A program made the translations under genes and the position numbers. DNA of 43,594 bases from assembly GCA_016219025.1 (NCBI GenBank), contig JACRCM010000026.1, positions 1 through 43,594 of the forward strand. Reading direction: 5' to 3'. The notes under the pieces were generated by a model, which was not told the origin of the DNA, searched no databases, and was given only the letters and a program-made list of their open reading frames with translations. This DNA comes from Deltaproteobacteria bacterium. Its GTDB lineage: Bacteria > Desulfobacterota > GWC2-55-46. Shown here piece after piece: positions 43,080 through 43,594 of the stretch (positions are counted from its first letter, which is position 1; every line of letters starts with the position of its first letter).

Positions 43080-43594
43080 CATTATGCGACACTTCGGGTG
43101 CTTGAAGTATTTGGCGGCCCTGCCGGGCGGTTTCTGCAACATGCGCATGTACGAGACCATCTTGCGTTTCAGTTCCTTCCCGGTTCTCTCAAGCGCCCCG
43201 CCGTGCTTCCCACGCTTCACGCCGCAGTTAAGGTATTCATCGGGGTGCAACTCCGGCGAATACGACGGCAGGCAAACACTTCAATCTCTTCCGCGTGCCC
43301 CGCGACCCACTGCCTCACCATCTTGCCGTGGCGTGTCTTGAGGTTGTCCACGACCAGAAATACCTTGCGTCCGGCGTCTTTGACCAAACGCCCCATGAAT
43401 CGAATGAAGAGCGCGGGATTCATGGCGTCCTTGATTATGCTTGTCCTCTTGGCGTTGGGGCGTATTGTGGGCGTTTTGCCCTTTGGGACGTATCCTCGGG
43501 CGTTGCTCTCGCCGTTCCTTATCCCTGTCTCATCGCACCAGCTTATCTGCGCGCCCTCCTTCTTTGCGCGGGAGGATATGGCGGGATATTCCTC
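43080..43594 (-). pseudogene. IS630-family transposase remnant (frameshifted, probable internal deletion), runs off window end
   Basis: Minus-strand translation EEYPAISSRAKKEGAQISWCDETGIRNGESNARGYVPKGKTPTIRP...VFLVVDNLKTRHGKMVRQW, then frame change to YSPELHPDEYLNCGVKR. Confidence 0.82.

Noticed and set aside
1-43594. tRNA, rRNA, prophage or defence genes
   Set aside because: None recognised by eye on either strand; a tRNAscan or Infernal run would be needed to exclude small RNAs.

Overview
This is a gene-dense, roughly 60% GC bacterial chromosomal window, with almost every confident gene on the + strand. From left to right it holds: (1) a two-subunit ATP-citrate lyase locus (reductive TCA cycle), aclB then aclA, with a BrnT/BrnA-like toxin-antitoxin pair between the two genes and an apparent 1-nt frameshift in aclA; (2) two strong hairpin terminators; (3) a large type IV pilus / type II secretion-like locus (PilB ATPase, PilC, several prepilins/pseudopilins, a PilX-like protein, a large secreted protein, a MerR regulator, an ExeA-like ATPase, a TPR protein, PilM-N-O-P-Q and a SPOR protein), with a YfhO-like and a GT39-like membrane protein embedded among the pilins; (4) miaB, a DUF151 bifunctional nuclease, a degenerate GGDEF protein and a REC-PATAN-(G-domain-like) protein, a PHP hydrolase, a BamB-like PQQ propeller lipoprotein, a GH57 enzyme, mutS, an AMIN/amidase, glnD and xerD; (5) a decayed IS630-type transposase on the minus strand that runs off the window end. 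The most unusual signals are: a four-copy 80-bp tandem duplication of the 3' end of the GT39-like gene, in which every unit is a 26-aa mini-ORF coupled to the next by TGATG; two MITE-like inverted-repeat elements bracketing a two-gene signalling cassette; a short intergenic motif (ATAGAGCTRCTTTGTAAATC) present three times; a 30-bp perfect palindrome that appears to extend MiaB; and the TA pair inside the acl locus. Family names come from motif recognition only; no database search was run. Taxonomy is uncertain: acl plus this pilus layout would fit an autotrophic Nitrospirota/Desulfobacterota-type organism, but that is inference.
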